64,000 nucleotides of DNA, taken from positions 124,001-188,000 of the forward strand of contig JAJSPD010000001.1 in assembly GCA_021307315.1 (NCBI GenBank). Reading direction: 5' to 3'. This DNA is from Bisporella sp. PMI_857. Taxonomy: Eukaryota; Ascomycota; Leotiomycetes; Helotiales; Helotiaceae. The position numbers and the translations under genes were made by a program. Under the pieces are notes generated by a model that had not been told where the DNA came from, ran no database searches, and saw only the letters and a list, made by a program, of their open reading frames with translations. Each line of letters opens with the position of its first letter. The first letter of the stretch is position 1. Positions 35,027 through 46,535 of the stretch are shown here, piece by piece.

Positions 35027-37953
35027 CTAAGCAGCGGTAGCAGATATCTTTGTGGCACTGCCGCCGTCATCCTTTTCCTTTGGGTCCTTGATATCAGCCT
35101 GACCGACTTGGTTGCTACTCTTCTTCTTAATTTTCTTCTTACGAGCAGGGACAATCTGATCTCGGACCTGAGGTGACTGACGAAGAAGGTTGTGCCACGC
35201 CAATTGCTCTTCAAAAGACTCAAGCATACGCTCCATCTCAGCCTTAATCTCCTCAGACGAAGCAGCTCCAGACATAACTCTCTGCGATGGTGGACCGACT
35301 AATGGTGGACCGTCAGCTATTGTGTAGACTCGCTCGGCAGGCCGTTGGCTGCTAGTCCCATTGGTGCGAGGAGGTGGGCCCATGGTCAGGAGCTCGCTAT
35401 CAGAGACTCCGTCAGTCCCTCCATTATCACCAGTACTATAGCCTGTATTCTCAGCCTCCGAGGTGTTGGCCGTAGAACTGTAGCCGTCGATTTCCGAAAT
35501 GTCGTACTGAACTTCGCTAAAGGTAGAGGTAGCCTTCATACCAATATGATCCTGTATACGAAGTTTACTAGATTGAGTGTCTGCAACAGAGGTAGCACTC
35601 TCGCCAATGATAGCAGATGAGCTCGCCCCTTGGAGGTGGTCAGACTGAATACCTGGGAGTGGCGTAAAATCGCTGCTAATATAAATAGAAGGCTCGCGGT
35701 GGTTTGAAGTTGGATGTGGCTGGTAAAGAGATGCATGTCTTTCGAGTTCAAAGGGATTATTGGACGCCGAGGTCGCAGCATCACTAACAGCTGAAGAAGC
35801 CGTAGATGGGCGACCGAAGTCTTCTGCGTTGTAAGCCTCATCCATATCAATTAGTCCATCCATGTCTAATCCACCCATGTCTAAATCAATTAAAGAGCTA
35901 CGTTCTGCAACAGCTGTAATAGCCGCAATAGCTGGAACAGCTGGTTCACTAGCTAAGTCTAGATTGATAAGAGACGATCTGTCATTCTCAGCTGTAGTTG
36001 AGATTGCAAGATTACTAAATTGAGGAACTGGCTCAGTAGTGTGGTGAGTAAGCTTTGGACGGCCGCCAGATCCAGGTGTGACAGTTGGACGGGGCAACTC
36101 AAATATGCCTGGGAAGCGCGAAAGCTCCGGGTCAGCAGATGCAGGAGGTGCCATGCTGGGGAATTTCCAATCTTGGGTACGACGATTGTCTTTGGCGTCA
36201 GCTGGATCGCTGTGGGCAGGACGACTAAAGTCTTGGAATGCTGAGCCGTTTCCAATATTGCTAGTTTGTTGAATATGATCGCCAGCTCTGATGGTATCCA
36301 TATTATGGAAACTTGAAAGACCGGTGTCGGAATCGTGGCCACCGAGGTCGATCATAGTGTCCTTAATTGAGGTTTGAGTCGAATCGTCCCTCAAAGGCAG
36401 ATCAGAGGTAGATGACTGAGCCATATTTCTACCTCCATACTGATTGCGGCTGTTGTCTTCATAGTTAGATAGGGTGTTTGGGTCGAAGATTTTCTCAAGC
36501 GGTTGGGTGGGCAGGCGCGACAAGGCTTCAGGAGGAGGTCTGCGCCGAGATGACTTTTGAACCTGAGGCTTTGACTGACGAGGCAACTCTTGTGAATACC
36601 CGTTGCTCAACTCCACAGCAGAACCATAAGCTTCATACAATTCTTGTACAGAGCCTTCTTTTGAAAATCCTTGATCAAACTTCGCGGTCGTGCTGAAATT
36701 CCATTCATCGTCAGGTTGAGGGAATGAGTTGTCAGACGATGGGCCTTGAGCACCACCAGCCATGAAAAGTGACTTTCGACTTCCGCCACGATCCTCCCAT
36801 ACGGAAAAAGCTCGGACAAGATGAACCAGAGACTCGGTTGGGTACTGTTCACTGCTTCTGTAGATGTATGGATGTTGCTGAACGTCTTCAATGGTTGGTC
36901 GTGCGCTTGGTTGTTCCTCCAAACAGAATGCCACAAGATTTCTCAGATTGCCGGAATAGTTTCCACCTTCGAGTCTTGGAACGTGATTCTTCAGATTGGA
37001 TTTCAAAGCATCATATGAAATGATACCTTTTGCTACGTTTGGCGGTAGTCCCGTGGCAATCTCAAAAACCATCGACCCAAAGGCCCAAATGTCAATTTCT
37101 TTGCCATAGCTAGGGGTATTGGTGAACAATTCGGGAGCCATCCAGTGCGGTGTACCGACAACAGTTGATCTCTTGTCAATTTTAGTTTCAATAATGCCGG
37201 CCACACCAAAGTCGCAAAGTTGCACGTCGCCTTTTTCAGTAATAAGAACATTCGCACCTTCAATGCTATCAGCTACATAGACAAAGATGAAACAAACAAA
37301 CTTACATTTGATATCTCTATGGATGATGCCGGCTTGGTGTACCCACTTGAGGGCTTCAGCTACTTCACGGAGTATGGGGATAATCCATTTCTCTTGCAGG
37401 CCACCGGGAGCAGTAGGTTTCATCTATGCTATCGTTAGCCACGAAGAAGTCATCAATGGGCCACGAGAGGAGCAATGGTTTACAAGGGTTGCAATGCTTC
37501 CCCCGCCACAGTATTCCGTTATCATCCACATTGCTTGCCCAACGGGGAGAGCTTCAATAACATGGTTGATATTTCTCGCCCGGCTCTCGCTCAGGAGCTT
37601 CAACGCATTGACCTCTTTGAGAAATTCACTATAGGAGTTGGCTTGGCGAGGATTGATGGTATCGCTCTCGTCGATGTCGATAATCTTAACCGCAACAGTA
37701 TCTCCAGTTGCCATATCTCGCCTGAGTTCACAACGTTAGTGATATAGCACGTGATGAAGGCAAGATCAGCTTACCCTTTATAGACTCGACCGAAGCTTCC
37801 CTTGCCGATGAGTTCCTTGAGAACATATTTGGGGGGGTCCTTGCCCGCCTTCTTACAGATCTCTAGAACTGTGGTTTGCATCTTTTTGGCATCTTCAACA
37901 GCTTTTGTTTTGATGGAGGTGAACTCCGATTGTCGTACCTGCAGCCTCTCCAT
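35027..37953 (-). CDS. Ste20-family (GCK/MST-like) protein kinase
   Basis: Ser/Thr kinase of the germinal-centre-kinase branch of the Ste20 family; relatives act in septation, polarity and MOR/SIN-type pathways. Four exons (37953-37775, 37721-37484, 37423-37306, 37257-35027) give 921 aa. Kinase domain residues about 44-310: glycine loop IGKGSFGRVYKG, VAVKIIDIDES, the catalytic loop IIHRDIKCANVLI joined across intron 3, LCDFGVAG and GTPHWMAPEL. Before it is a 40-residue helical leader. The remaining 600 residues are Ser/Pro/Asp-rich and disordered, ending in a helical AEMERMLESFEEQLAWHNLL block and a Lys-rich tail; no PBD/CRIB motif is visible, which argues against a PAK. The exact orthologue (Kic1, Sid1, Ppk11 or Mst1 type) cannot be decided by eye. 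Confidence 0.9.
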
Positions 37954-38690
37954 AACTACAAACCTGGGAACACCCCTCTTTCCTGTGGAGAGGGAGATGG
38001 TCCTGAAAAGGGATCTGGCCTTGACTGAGCTGGAGTTTGCTGCTCACAAGAAGAGCGATGCTCTATACCTGGAACAATTCGATGATTGTGTAGGGAGCAG
38101 TCTTCTTCACACGGATAGAAAGATCCAGTCGCGGCTGAGAATTCGCCTAGGCAAGGAGGGAGCCAACTGTTGGTGGTGAGACTCAGATCCGTGCGCAGCT
38201 GGTCTGCACGGGATCTTGAAGCCTGAGACGGATAATCTGCAGCCTTAGGCGCCAACTTTTACGTTAAGTCAACAAGGTTACAACTACCAAAGTGTCGAGA
38301 GAAACCACAGCAGGCTAGGGACAAGGGACGAATGCAGTTTCTAATTACTTACAAAGTACTGAGGATGTGGTCGCTCGATCCGTGGATATCTGCCTGACTG
38401 TTGCCGTCGTAAAATGGGCTTTTCCCTGTCAGCACGAAAACATCATTTAATGTATTGCCAGTCATGGCGCATTCAAACCGGGATCTCAGGATAACAGTAT
38501 TAGAGTCAAAGGAAGACGCACCGACACGCTCGGTTGTGTGTTTGCCTAGGCTTTTATTAGCGTCAGGTAAAACGTCACCACTCCTCGTGTGTCATATCGT
38601 TGTGCGTTTCTTTGCTGGGATTTCTTATTCAGAAACTTACTAGAGGGACTACTTTCCTCACGGGAGGAGTCGGTACTGGTACTGGTGCTT

Positions 38691-38715
38691 GCTCCTGCTC
38701 CTGCTCCTGCTCCTG
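38691..38715 (+). repeat. GCTCCT hexamer repeat, four copies
   Basis: Four tandem GCTCCT units followed by G, preceded by GGTACT GGTACT. Read on the minus strand it encodes alternating Gln-Glu, which is why it may be part of a small coding exon. Confidence 0.8.
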
Positions 38716-38891
38716 ATCTCCCTCGTTCTATGTTTTAGTCAGCACAATCCATCATTAATGCGTTCTTCCCATCGAGCAGATGGCTTGTTTCCAGTGGACT
38801 CCATTTAATCAAGCTGTCTTTCCTTATATTGAGTGTCCAAGAAGCCCTTGTGCATTCAAAATAGAGGATATCTCCCTGAAAGATCACACTC

Positions 38892-39086
38892 CTAGTCTAT
38901 GCTTCTCTGTATCCATGCGATTCTCAATGTATTGGATTCTGTGAGACATATGAAATAACTACATACCTCCGTCTCCTTGCCGTCTTCTGAGTCGGATTCG
39001 ATGGCAAAACGGCCAGACGTTGGAGGGATGGTTGGTAAAACTCCTTCTTTCTTCTCTATTTTGAAAAGCCTACGAAGTCTCTTCAT
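38892..39086 (-). CDS. Possible small protein gene, weak support
   Basis: A minus-strand frame starting MKRLRRLFKIEKKEG and continuing TSGRFAIESDSEDGKETE has a biased, protein-like composition: a basic amphipathic start and an acidic Ser cluster. A GTATGT donor follows ETE at about 38966. A possible later exon at about 38730-38650, after the acceptor AAACATAG, would read NEGD, then four Gln-Glu pairs and a Pro/Val-rich end. The join would need an intron of about 235 nt, long for this window. Could equally be a chance frame. Confidence 0.25.
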   Translation of the reverse strand: MKRLRRLFKIEKKEGVLPTIPPTSGRFAIESDSEDGKETEVCSYFICLTESNTLRIAWIQRSID

Positions 39087-40611
39087 GTCAATAGGGGCAT
39101 TGACAGTGGCGATGGCGACGGCGTGATAGATGGTGGTGATGAGGATCGGTCTACAAAGTGTTCAGGCCTATTGACGCGCAAGTTTGCTCCTGAAAGTGAT
39201 CGGTCTATATTGGGCTTAAAGGTGACGATTGGACTATTTGTGAGCAGGTTAGCAGACTAGTTTATGACATACGCTCGAGACCAGCCAAAAGTAACTAGGG
39301 ATTGCCCATGAACCCAATTCCTCTATTTCGCTATTTCGCATAAGCCAGGGGGTTCGGTTTGATTTAAGTATTCACAAAAGTCACCCTGGCGATAGAGCAC
39401 CAATTGTTAAAAATTGTACCAACTCCAATCTGCGTTCAAGTCAAGTACTAGTACTACTGCTGAATTATTGTGTTCATAGAGGCTACCCTAGCATAAGCTG
39501 CAGGCTAGAAATTAAAGGAAGCATAGGCCTTTGCTGAACCTGCAATTTCAGACTATTGTATGATGGGATCTGGTAGACTCGCATTGAAAGTTGAACGGAG
39601 TATACCCGACCCTGGTGTAAGTCTTCACGGTTAGTATCTCGCTCCAGGTATAATGTACCTCTTCTTGAACCTCTCGCTGGGATCCTGATTTAATTGTCTT
39701 TTAGAGCCTGGGTAGGTCATTCCGGCTGTTGTGTCCGACAGTTCGGATTGGGACTGGATTCATTTACTTTAGAAGGCAATGGCGGTGATTTGGAATCTGT
39801 GCTCTTCTATGGTGGCCATCTCTCAACAAGCATAATTTCAGACCATTTAGAACCTAATGTACGGACCGCCTGATCGCTCCATGCAATAAAAATTGACTGT
39901 CCAGACTATTGGATGATCATGACCGTGTATTCAGTTCAAGCACACCCAATCACGGCCCACGCGTCAAGTTCAATATACGAAAGAAATAAATTATGTTTGA
40001 TTTTCCATACTTTGAGAGCAGATTCAGATGCGTATTTTATCATTAAATATTGGAGCCCTTTGATGCACTTTGAAATTTTCGTCCACTATAACCCTATGTT
40101 ATGAGAGGGCTCCCAGTAAGCCTGGAATCGGGTATCGCTGTGTTGATGAGGAACTTTGTCTATGAGATATTTTTGGAGATTCAGTTTGTCGATGTCGAAA
40201 GCCAAACGCAATCTCAAATATACTACACGCCTAAACCCCTTTATACAACAGAATGCTGAACATCTCATTAACAAACTGCTTTAGTACCATAAGGGAAATA
40301 GATGTAAGAGTTTATTAGTAATAAGCTAGTTCATAGGACAAAATAATATATATTATTAGAGAAATCTCTAGTCTTTCCACTGCTCTCTGAACCAAAACAA
40401 CAATGGTTTTCATTCATGTTCAAAAAGGCTTAGTCATCGTGCTGCAGTTCTAAAACTTGGTCCCTTAACTCTTTCTATAGGTCTACCGCGAGATAAGCTC
40501 CAGCGCCATAAATTCCTATATAGCATGAGGATTGAGGATTGCCAGGGCTATAAATAATGTGTTCAATCGCTCTAATGCGGATGGTATATCATGAATAGCG
40601 TTCGCCAGATC

Positions 40612-41767
40612 TCATGAGCCCAATCCCACCATATATGCTACCAGGGCTTTACTTGCTCCCCAAGCACAATAATGTCTGACATCTATCTTCTTTCCATCCG
40701 GCACTAGCCTCGCAATCTGATTTAGGTTGCTAGTTCTTGGCAGGTAGTGTGCAGAATCCATTCCCTTGCAGAGCTCTGAATACTTATTAAGGGAATAAGG
40801 TTGCATAGTGTTCAAATTGAAAACTTCATCTGACATGTAACTAGGTCCTCCCCATGGTGGTGATGCAAAGACAATAGTCTTGGAGCGATCGATAGATGAG
40901 GAGTTTCCTTCCATATATTCGAAGCAATCACCATGAATCCAGTTTATTTTATTGGCAACGCCATAGATAGCTGCGTTGTGTTGAGCGCAAGCTATGGTGG
41001 ATGCATCTTTCTCGATCGATATGACTTGCTCCCAGCGGCCTGAGAGAGCAAATGCGATTGTGTTGCCTCCAACACCGCCGAAGAGATCAATAATCACTGT
41101 TTTGGATAGAGACACTTTCGAAGCAAGATCGGAAGCCACTTGACTGATATACTTTAGCAAACATTTGGAACAAACAGGGTCAGTATGGCTAACTTTGCAA
41201 CAGCTTCAGGAGTGACTTCAAACCAAGCGTCATCGGTCATTTGGATGCCGTCGTCATAGAATGAGAACATATCGTATCGTTGGTGCCAGTATCTGCGTAT
41301 AGTTAGTTTTTATCACATTTTTGGTGAAAAGGCCATTACTTTTGAATATCATAATCCACTTCTGCTAGGGTTTCGTAGTTATGACATTTGGCAGTAAGCG
41401 GGAAGACTCTGAAGTTGGGAGTCTGCCCACACAAGTCATATATCCTCCGTCTCTCCTTCCACAACTCTGTGCCTTCTGCCTTAATGTCTAATAAGTCCTT
41501 ATGTAATGGATGTGTTGAATCACAGCTATCGCACTGATAATCCTTTGGCTCGTCCTTAGTGAAACAACTCACTCCCATGCATACATTGTGCTGCCATACT
41601 TTACATGCGTTGCAACTGATCCAGGTCTCACCCGGTTCCGCACTATCTGTAGTAGCACCACAGGCACAGCGTATAGTCCATCCGCTATTTTCAGGAAGGG
41701 TGCATGTCAACTTTTTGATCCTCTTCCTCTCTCGCTTTGACTTTGTGTCAATGTTGGTTGCGCCCAT
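40612..41767 (-). CDS. TGS1: PHD finger fused to trimethylguanosine synthase
   Basis: Three exons (41767-41340, 41292-41194, 41143-40612) give 352 aa. Residues about 30-85 form a PHD finger: RCACG, then WISCNACKVWQHNVCMG, then YQCDSCD, giving the C4-H-C3 zinc ligands with a Trp just before the third Cys, as in H3K4me3-reading PHDs. The same exon then runs into the start of the TGS1 core, LTAKCHNYETLAEVDYDIQK, continuing across introns of 48 and 50 nt as YWHQRYDMFSFYDDGIQMTD, FEVTPEAVANQVASD. The methyltransferase domain has TVIIDLFGGVGGNTIAFAL (SAM motif), VISIEKDASTIACAQHNA, and FASPPWGGPSY, the catalytic SPPWGG motif. TGS1 converts m7G caps of snRNAs and snoRNAs to trimethylguanosine. The fusion is the oddity; both domains are clear. 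Confidence 0.92.
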
Positions 41768-42406
41768 GGTTTTCGTAAAAAAAGGCTTTGCTTATCCCTT
41801 AGAAAGGGAACTATTCTCGCCTCGCACTATTCTAGGAAGAGTGAATTGGCAATAATGCTTTGCTCACGAATGGTCTTAGTTTTTCTGCAAGTTTAATTCT
41901 ATCTCAGGAGCGGAGTCACTGATGACAGGATTGCCGTCCCGGCAGGGGAGGAGCCTCTGATATAAATACAGAGGAGAGTTTTGTGAGTACTTTTGGGCGA
42001 GAGGCTCAAAGCGTGTACTGTACGAAGCGGATCTATTTTACTGTCAGCGGCATTCAATCTGTCACACGTGTTTTGGAGGCTGGGGCCAAAGTTCCTGTTG
42101 GTCTGGGCCCTTTTCCTTTCACTTAAACTTACCCGAGAAATTTTATCAGTCATACTGCGGGGCGAGCATCCCCTTACTGCTTGATAAAATATCAAAATAT
42201 GAAACCGTGAAAGTCAACTAAGTTTGCTGCTCAAGATTGATGCATCCGCCACATATGGAAGGATCTGACGCGAAATCACGTGATATGACAAGGCTGCGCC
42301 ACCTTGTGTTAGGTAGGGACTGTCAACACTCTCTGACAACAAGTCATACTTGGATATATTCAGACCCTGGGTGTGACAATTTGCTTTACAATAACATTGT
42401 GGAGCC
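41768..42406. promoter_or_regulatory. TGS1/GRH1 divergent promoter with TCACGTGA
   Basis: 640 bp between divergent starts. It contains the perfect 8-bp palindrome TCACGTGA at about 42276-42283, a bHLH (Cbf1/USF-type) E-box, about 125 bp upstream of the GRH1 start. The small open frames in the region are not protein-like. Confidence 0.45.
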
Positions 42407-43576
42407 ATGTTTAATGCACTAAATCGATTTATATCTCGGCTTGACTCCGATACTCCAGCACAACAGTCTAATCATGGCGCTTTTGGATTTCAAGTCCTGG
42501 CAAACAAGAACTTGGAGCTGGGGGTTGAACCATGGTTTGATTTCGTAGTTGGAATCAATGGCCGCATGATCGTAAGATAGAGCTTTGCCATACAAGTGCC
42601 GGAGAATGACGATTGCAGGACGAGCCCGATCCACATCTATTTGCGCAAGAAGTCCGGAATTGTGCTGGAAGCACGGTGACTTTAGGTCTTTGGAGCGCAA
42701 AGGTTTGTTGGAATGCAAAGCGCAAGCCCAACGTTAATCTTCATGCAGGGACAAAGAACAAGAACGATCCATATTCCTGTTGCGGCCAGTAGTCCTGTCC
42801 TCGGCTTGACTTTACAATGGACATCACTTTCAATAGCATCAAACATCTGGCACGTTCTCGATGTTCCCGCCTCCTCACCTGCTGATGTAGCCGGGTTGCT
42901 TCCATACAGTGACTACATTCTTGGTACACCGGAAGGAGTGCTACACGGGGAGAGTGGCTTGGGAGAGTTAGTAGAGGACCATATTGGACGACCTTTACGC
43001 TTATATGTCTACAACAATGAATACGATGTCACTAGAGAAATCACGATCCACCCAAGCAGAGATTGGGGCGGACAGGGAGCTTTAGGATGTGAATTGGGAT
43101 ACGGGGCTTTACATCGATTACCGGCGCCATTGAGTGAACCAGTAGCTAGGCCTGGGGAGACACTTTTTGAGACAGAAAATGCTAGATTTTCGAATGAAGA
43201 GCCCAGGCCGATCTCCGGGGGAGGTGACGCTTCGCAACTGTTCATCCCCGCGGCATCACAGCCTTCAGATTTCCTGGTACCCGCGGAAATTACAACTGCG
43301 CTGCCAGCAACTTCAGCTTCAAGGAAAAAGGATAAGAAGCATGCTCATAAGGGTGGATTGGACGATTACTTCCAGGAAGGAGAGAAGAAGAGTAGGGAAC
43401 TAGACTACGCTCCAAGTGCAAAAAGTACTCCACCTCCACCACCACCCAAATTTGGGGGACCGCAAAAATCTATGCTCACGCCTAGTCTAAGCCGAGGGCC
43501 GAGTCGGACACCAAGCCCAGCACAAGCACCAGCACCGAGTTCAGGTGGAGATGCAGATGACAGTGGTGTAGACTAG
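42407..43576 (+). CDS. GRH1: Golgi reassembly stacking protein (GRASP) Grh1
   Basis: Peripheral membrane protein of the early Golgi and ER exit sites, tethering membranes and supporting unconventional secretion. Three exons (42407-42571, 42619-42702, 42749-43576) give 358 aa. Two PDZ-like GRASP repeats are visible: GFQVLANKNLELGVEPWFDF with VVGINGRMI, then VLDVPASSPADVAGLLPYSD with YILGTPEGVL, and LRLYVYNNEYDVTREITIHP, followed by WGGQGALGCELGYGALHRLP. The last 130 residues are a Pro/Ser-rich tail with Lys clusters and a run of six prolines. The N-terminus MFNALNRFISRL lacks the myristoylated glycine of animal GRASPs and looks amphipathic, as in yeast Grh1. The start was fixed by splicing exon 1 to the GRASP core. 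Confidence 0.95.
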
Positions 43577-43711
43577 TGTTTAGCAATTGGCTATTGAATA
43601 AGACTTTTGATTGTGGTATCATTGTACATCCGAATGTCTTCTTTTCCGCTATGACTTGTTTGATATTCATACATAACCTGCACTTTGTTCTTTCCCATGT
43701 CTGTAGTATAT

Positions 43712-44314
43712 CTAGTTGATGAAATTGACGCAGAAGAAGTGCAAGATCAAGCTGCTCAATACGTAGTCCGCAAATGCTCTGTAAAGTATTAGTATTCTTC
43801 ACCGTATCCGGTGAAAGAGTAGTGGCTTGTTTACCTTTCTGGAGAGACTGATTTGAATTCTTCTTTGTTCTGCGTATTTGTCTGTATCCGTAATGCAGCT
43901 ATATTATTAGCCTCCCTTTTTTTTTCCACACTCAATAGTTTACTTACCAGTTAGAACGAATTGTCCAACTGTAGCGCCAAATCCACTCAGGAATGCATTG
44001 AAAGGCTACAATAATTCATTAGCAAGCCTTCTCTCCTGTGTACTTCGTCCATGACATACAAAGTTCCCAACAAGCAGGCAGTAAACGAACTGCAGTACAC
44101 CAACAAGGACTAGGAATGACATAAATACGTCAATCAGCTTCGTCCGCTGCGGCGTGGTATCTAGATAATTCTGCCATATTCCAAGCGCAACATCTTGTGC
44201 TGATTTGTTGGAGGTAGACTTTGAGTAGTTCTTCAGGACAGGTGCAGGTGGGACGGTAGTTGTAGTTGTGGTGGACGATGGCGTAACTTCGCGGGCATTG
44301 CGTTTTGGTGCCAT
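43712..44314 (-). CDS. OST2: Oligosaccharyltransferase subunit Ost2/DAD1
   Basis: Small membrane subunit of the ER oligosaccharyltransferase. Four exons (44314-44060, 44005-43948, 43898-43835, 43778-43712) give 147 aa. After a Thr/Pro-rich cytosolic start comes RTKLIDVFMSFLVLVGVLQF, then YCLLVGNFPFNAFLSGFGA (spliced), VGQFVLTAALRIQ and the conserved end ERAFADYVLSSLILHFFCVN. Three membrane helices are visible. Divergent from the TMEM14 gene by 333 bp. Confidence 0.95.
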
Positions 44315-44647
44315 CTTTGTGGTTCAGAGTACGTAGTCTTGTTAATTGACTCGTAGTCTTGAAGGGGAAGGAAACTATTAGGTCCTGTTTCTTGAGTTTT
44401 GTGGTATGTGAAGTCGACGATTGAGGCTCTACAGCTTCAGAGGCCACGAAGCTTGAAGGTTGCTGCCAAGCATTCGGCTTCCGACCCGAGCGAGCAAGTG
44501 TGAGACCGGGGTGAACGAGGGGAAACTGCTGATTTGAAATGTCGACATACGCAGCTGTCACTGAGGATTTCATGCTTTGCAGATATCACACAAAAGGAAA
44601 TTAAAGATTACAAACTCAGAGTACTTGACTTGATCATTAATAGCACA
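44315..44647. promoter_or_regulatory. OST2/TMEM14 divergent promoter
   Basis: 333 bp between divergent starts. No named element recognised; one strand contains a long open frame (44573-44130) that continues into OST2 antisense and is dismissed. Confidence 0.4.
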
Positions 44648-45069
44648 ATGGTAAGTTATTCTTGAAGATATGGTAGATTCAGAAGTTTAGCTTACTGGAC
44701 CCTAGGGCATCGATACTCCAGCTTTCATTCTAGGAGCTCTTACAGCAGGTGGCGGAACTCTAGGCTATATCAGAACTGGCTCAATTCCTTCTGTGGTTGC
44801 CGGTGTCACAGTTGGCACACTGGTGGGTTCACGAATATATGCTCACAATATCAAACTGACCCAGAAACTAGTATCTCTTAGGAGGATACCGAATTCAGAA
44901 CCGCCTCACTTATGGAGTTGAACTTGCCCTTCTTGCATCCATTGTCCTCGCTGGATCCTCTATTCCTAGAGCCATCAGAACCCAAAAGCCTCTGCCGACT
45001 GGTTTGAGTGCGTTGGCCGTGTTCGGCTTGTACGTCTTCGGAAACGCGTTCCGACTCTCGTCGAAGTAA
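44648..45069 (+). CDS. TMEM14 family membrane protein
   Basis: Small four-helix membrane protein of the TMEM14 (UPF0136) family; animal members act in mitochondrial porphyrin transport. Three coding exons (44648-44650, 44706-44826, 44882-45069) give 103 aa. The first coding exon is the ATG alone: an intron with donor GTAAGT starts directly after it. The protein then reads GIDTPAFILGALTAGGGTLG, YIRTGSIPSVVAGVTVGTLV, GYRIQNRLTYGVELALLASI and GLSALAVFGLYVFGNAFR. The Gly-rich hydrophobic helices and the GYIRTGSIPS segment match the family. The second intron uses a weak donor GTTCAC, chosen because it alone keeps the frame. Confidence 0.88.
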
Positions 45070-45450
45070 GATGTAGCATTATTAGCGTGTATGGTCGGCG
45101 GGTGTTGAGGCTCCTGGGTTTATTTGTGCTGGGGAATCTATCACAGATGATAGTTGGCCTGTCCGTGCTTCTGTATCACAGAGATCAGAGCAGGACCTGG
45201 CCGTCTTGATAACTATAAACAATATCATGCGCTCTCCACTCCGTCGCTCGAGAAGGTGATCTTTAAAGTGCGTCGATTGCAGTGATGGTGGTCATCTCTC
45301 TACTGTACAGCCAAATTTCTTCCAGTTCTAAAGATTTTCCACAAACGTCGTCCCAGCGGTATGAAGCTAAACATCCTATGGCTCCATCTGCACTGTAAAA
45401 ATATGCGTGTTCTATTATCAAAATGCCTGGCCAAAGAAGGACTATCTGAT
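45070..45450. other. Convergent 3' intergenic region
   Basis: 380 bp between the TMEM14 and CMC2 stops; no gene or site recognised. Confidence 0.5.
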
Positions 45451-45764
45451 TTATGAATTGGCGTCAATGTCGGCCCATGTCTTCTTGATCTGCTCATTCT
45501 TGATCTTTGCCGCTTCTCGATTGGCTTTCGTGCGCTCGAGTCTCTGAGCTCGTAGACACTTGTTGACATCGGTTTTGGCACCATTGCACATCCCTACAGC
45601 TTTCCACATGAAGCCTCTGGCATGACATTCGTCCAGTATAGTCATCACCTCCTCGCAAGCTGCGATCGTTAGCCTGAGCACGGAAACACATATTCTGAGC
45701 GATAGCAAAAAAGACTGGAAGAGTAAATACCCCTGTTATCCTTTGTATGCAAATGGGGATGCAT
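45451..45764 (-). CDS. CMC2: Cytochrome c oxidase assembly protein Cmc2
   Basis: Small twin-CX9C protein of the mitochondrial intermembrane space needed for cytochrome c oxidase biogenesis. Two exons (45764-45731, 45659-45451) give 80 aa: MHPHLHTKDNRA, then the first CX9C in CEEVMTILDEC, and the second in CNGAKTDVNKC, followed by a charged helical tail. The N-terminal MHPHL is shared with Cmc2 of yeast. No presequence, consistent with import through the Mia40 route. Confidence 0.92.
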
Positions 45765-45930
45765 GTTGATAAGATATTGTTGCGTAAGAGTTGGTCAAAT
45801 GGTTGGAGATTTTGGTGGATTTCTGTGGCGAGTCAGAGGCACAAGTAGGCGACATTTTTGGGCAAATCGCAGGGTTCTGCCAAAGAGCTCCAAACCTTCC
45901 ACTCAATTCTTATTTCTTGTCCTAGCAAAC
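45765..45930. promoter_or_regulatory. CMC2/PFD2 divergent promoter
   Basis: 166 bp between divergent start codons, one of the shortest shared promoters here. No named element recognised. Confidence 0.5.
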
Positions 45931-46535
45931 ATGGCACAACAAATCACCCAAAAGAAGCAGCAAGGTATTTACTGGACACATAAAAATCAGTTTGGCTTAA
46001 CTGACGAACTACACTAGAGCTTCAGAACCAGTACTCGAACTACAAAAATGGCCTTCAACAGATTGCCCAAAAGATCGGTGACGTCGAACAAGAGGCAGAA
46101 GAGCATAAGTGTGTCCCGTATTTTCCTCTGTCTTCCTCCCGAGGTAGTCTCGGCCTCGGAAACTGGTATCCTCAGTGGGACGAAATTCCATAGTTTCTTG
46201 ACCTTCTACAAGAACCAAACTCACCGCCGCACGTCTGCTCACCGCTTCTATCCCACAGGCTCGTCCTCGAAACACTTCAACCTCTTCCAGCCGACAGGAA
46301 GTGCTTCCGAATGATTAATGGCGTTCTTGTGGAGAGAACCGTCAAGGATGTTATTCCTGCCCTGAAAACAAACTCAGAAGGCTTGAAGAAAGTTCTAGAG
46401 GAGCTAGTGAGGCAATATAACACCAAGCAGATGGAGATGGAGAAATGGAAGGTTCGGAAAGCCGACTACCAGCAATTGAGCTCAATACTAATGGTCACAC
46501 AGAAGAAGAACAACATTCAGGTTGTACAGCAATAG
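45931..46535 (+). CDS. GIM4: Prefoldin subunit 2
   Basis: Beta-type subunit of the hexameric prefoldin chaperone, which hands actin and tubulin to CCT. Three exons (45931-45964, 46018-46108, 46259-46535) give 133 aa. It starts MAQQITQKKQQELQNQY and has the coiled coil NGLQQIAQKIGDVEQEAEEH, then LVLETLQPLPADRKCFRMIN, GVLVERTVKDVIPALKTN and the second coiled coil. All are typical of Pfd2. The second intron (150 nt) is longer than most in the window. Confidence 0.95.

Larger units (their letters stand above)
37954..40611. other. 2.6-kb mostly non-coding region
   Basis: Long upstream flank of the GCK-type kinase running to the TGS1 stop. It contains a hexamer repeat at 38691, a possible small gene near 38.9-39.1 kb, and otherwise AT-rich sequence with no frame that looks coding. 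No RNA gene recognised. Confidence 0.45.

Noticed and set aside
44130..44573. 147-codon minus-strand frame overlapping OST2
   Set aside because: It overlaps the OST2 first exon on the same strand in another phase; OST2 motifs decide for the latter.
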